DNA of 64,000 nt from assembly GCF_014842925.1 (NCBI RefSeq), contig NZ_JACYXJ010000004.1, positions 1 to 64,000 of the forward strand, given 5' to 3'. Shown one piece after another: positions 63,861-64,000 of the stretch. Numbering within the stretch: the first letter of the stretch is position 1; each line of letters starts with the position of its first letter. The position numbers were made by a program, and so were the translations under genes. This stretch comes from Roseibium polysiphoniae. Its GTDB lineage: Bacteria; Pseudomonadota; Alphaproteobacteria; Rhizobiales; Stappiaceae. Under the pieces are notes generated by a model. The model had not been told where the DNA came from, made no database searches, and saw only the letters and a list, made by a program, of their open reading frames with translations.

Positions 63861-64000
63861 CTAGGGATCGGTCTTGAATTTCGACCTCAGGGATTTGGCG
63901 CGTGATTGCAGCGACTTGAAATAGTCGCTGTCGGTGACCTGCTGGATTTCAAGTTCTGCCTGCTTTTCGTCGTAGGTCACGTCCAATTTGTCGAGACGTG
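63861..64000 (-). CDS. C-terminal end of an unidentified protein (partial)
   Basis: An open frame enters from beyond the window and ends at a TAG at 63861-63863. The 46 visible residues include LDKLDVTYDEKQAELEIQQV and a basic end (SRAKSLRSKFKTDP), suggesting an alpha-helical protein. It is 24 bases before the ParA-like gene and may be in the same operon. Too little is visible to assign a function. Confidence 0.6.
   Translation of the reverse strand, partial: RLDKLDVTYDEKQAELEIQQVTDSDYFKSLQSRAKSLRSKFKTDP

Overview
The window reads as chromosome of an alphaproteobacterium, most likely Hyphomicrobiales (Rhizobiales). The arsenite oxidase locus has the rhizobial gene order aioX-aioS-aioR-aioB-aioA, its regulatory box is of the rhizobial type, and the type VI secretion genes resemble alphaproteobacterial sets. 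A more precise taxon cannot be read from the sequence. No rRNA, complete tRNA, insertion sequence or CRISPR array was recognised.

Region 1 (about 1-17,020) is an arsenic/phosphate-oxyanion island. Plus-strand pstS-pstC-pstA, with no pstB or phoU in the window, are followed by a fused ArsR-ArsC protein. They face a minus-strand PhnD/PhnC/PhnE/PhnE-type ABC transporter. Upstream of that, also on the minus strand, lies aioXSRBA: an arsenite-binding periplasmic protein, histidine kinase, sigma-54 response regulator, and the Rieske and molybdopterin subunits of arsenite oxidase. A canonical sigma-54 promoter and a perfect inverted repeat matching the AioR box precede aioB. Arsenate made by AioBA resembles phosphate, which gives a rationale for the neighbouring oxyanion transporters and ArsC. 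Two similar terminator-containing repeats flank the island.

Region 2 (17,149-24,751) holds two phospho-switch modules. The first, on the minus strand, has a STAS-like protein, two HATPase-like proteins, a membrane SpoIIE phosphatase with a large sensor region, and a methyltransferase fused to a degenerate STAS-like domain. The second is a soluble SpoIIE phosphatase with a classical RsbW-like kinase and RsbV-like STAS protein.

Region 3 (25,013-61,361) is a complete type VI secretion system. Plus-strand tssA-B-C-E-F-G-tagH-tssJ-K-L-M-tagF-pppA-ppkA encodes sheath, baseplate, membrane complex and the threonine-phosphorylation control. A minus-strand run (55,653 to 43,396) encodes the spike payload: a DUF2169/pentapeptide protein, a second pentapeptide protein, a DUF4150 PAAR-like tip, VgrG, a spike-like protein, a DUF3540 protein, a TPR/glycosyltransferase-like protein, an orphan, and an unusual single-chain TssB-TssC-like protein. 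The divergent plus-strand genes are hcp (with a sigma-54 promoter), clpV and a GAF-domain sigma-54 activator.

Region 4 (61,373-64,000) has a second Ser/Thr kinase, a ParA/MinD-like ATPase with an altered Walker A motif, and the C-terminal end of an unidentified gene.

The least conventional items are the TssB-TssC fusion, the methyltransferase fused to a STAS-like domain that has lost its phosphosite, and strong hairpins placed just after the genes for the most abundant T6SS subunits (sheath and tube).
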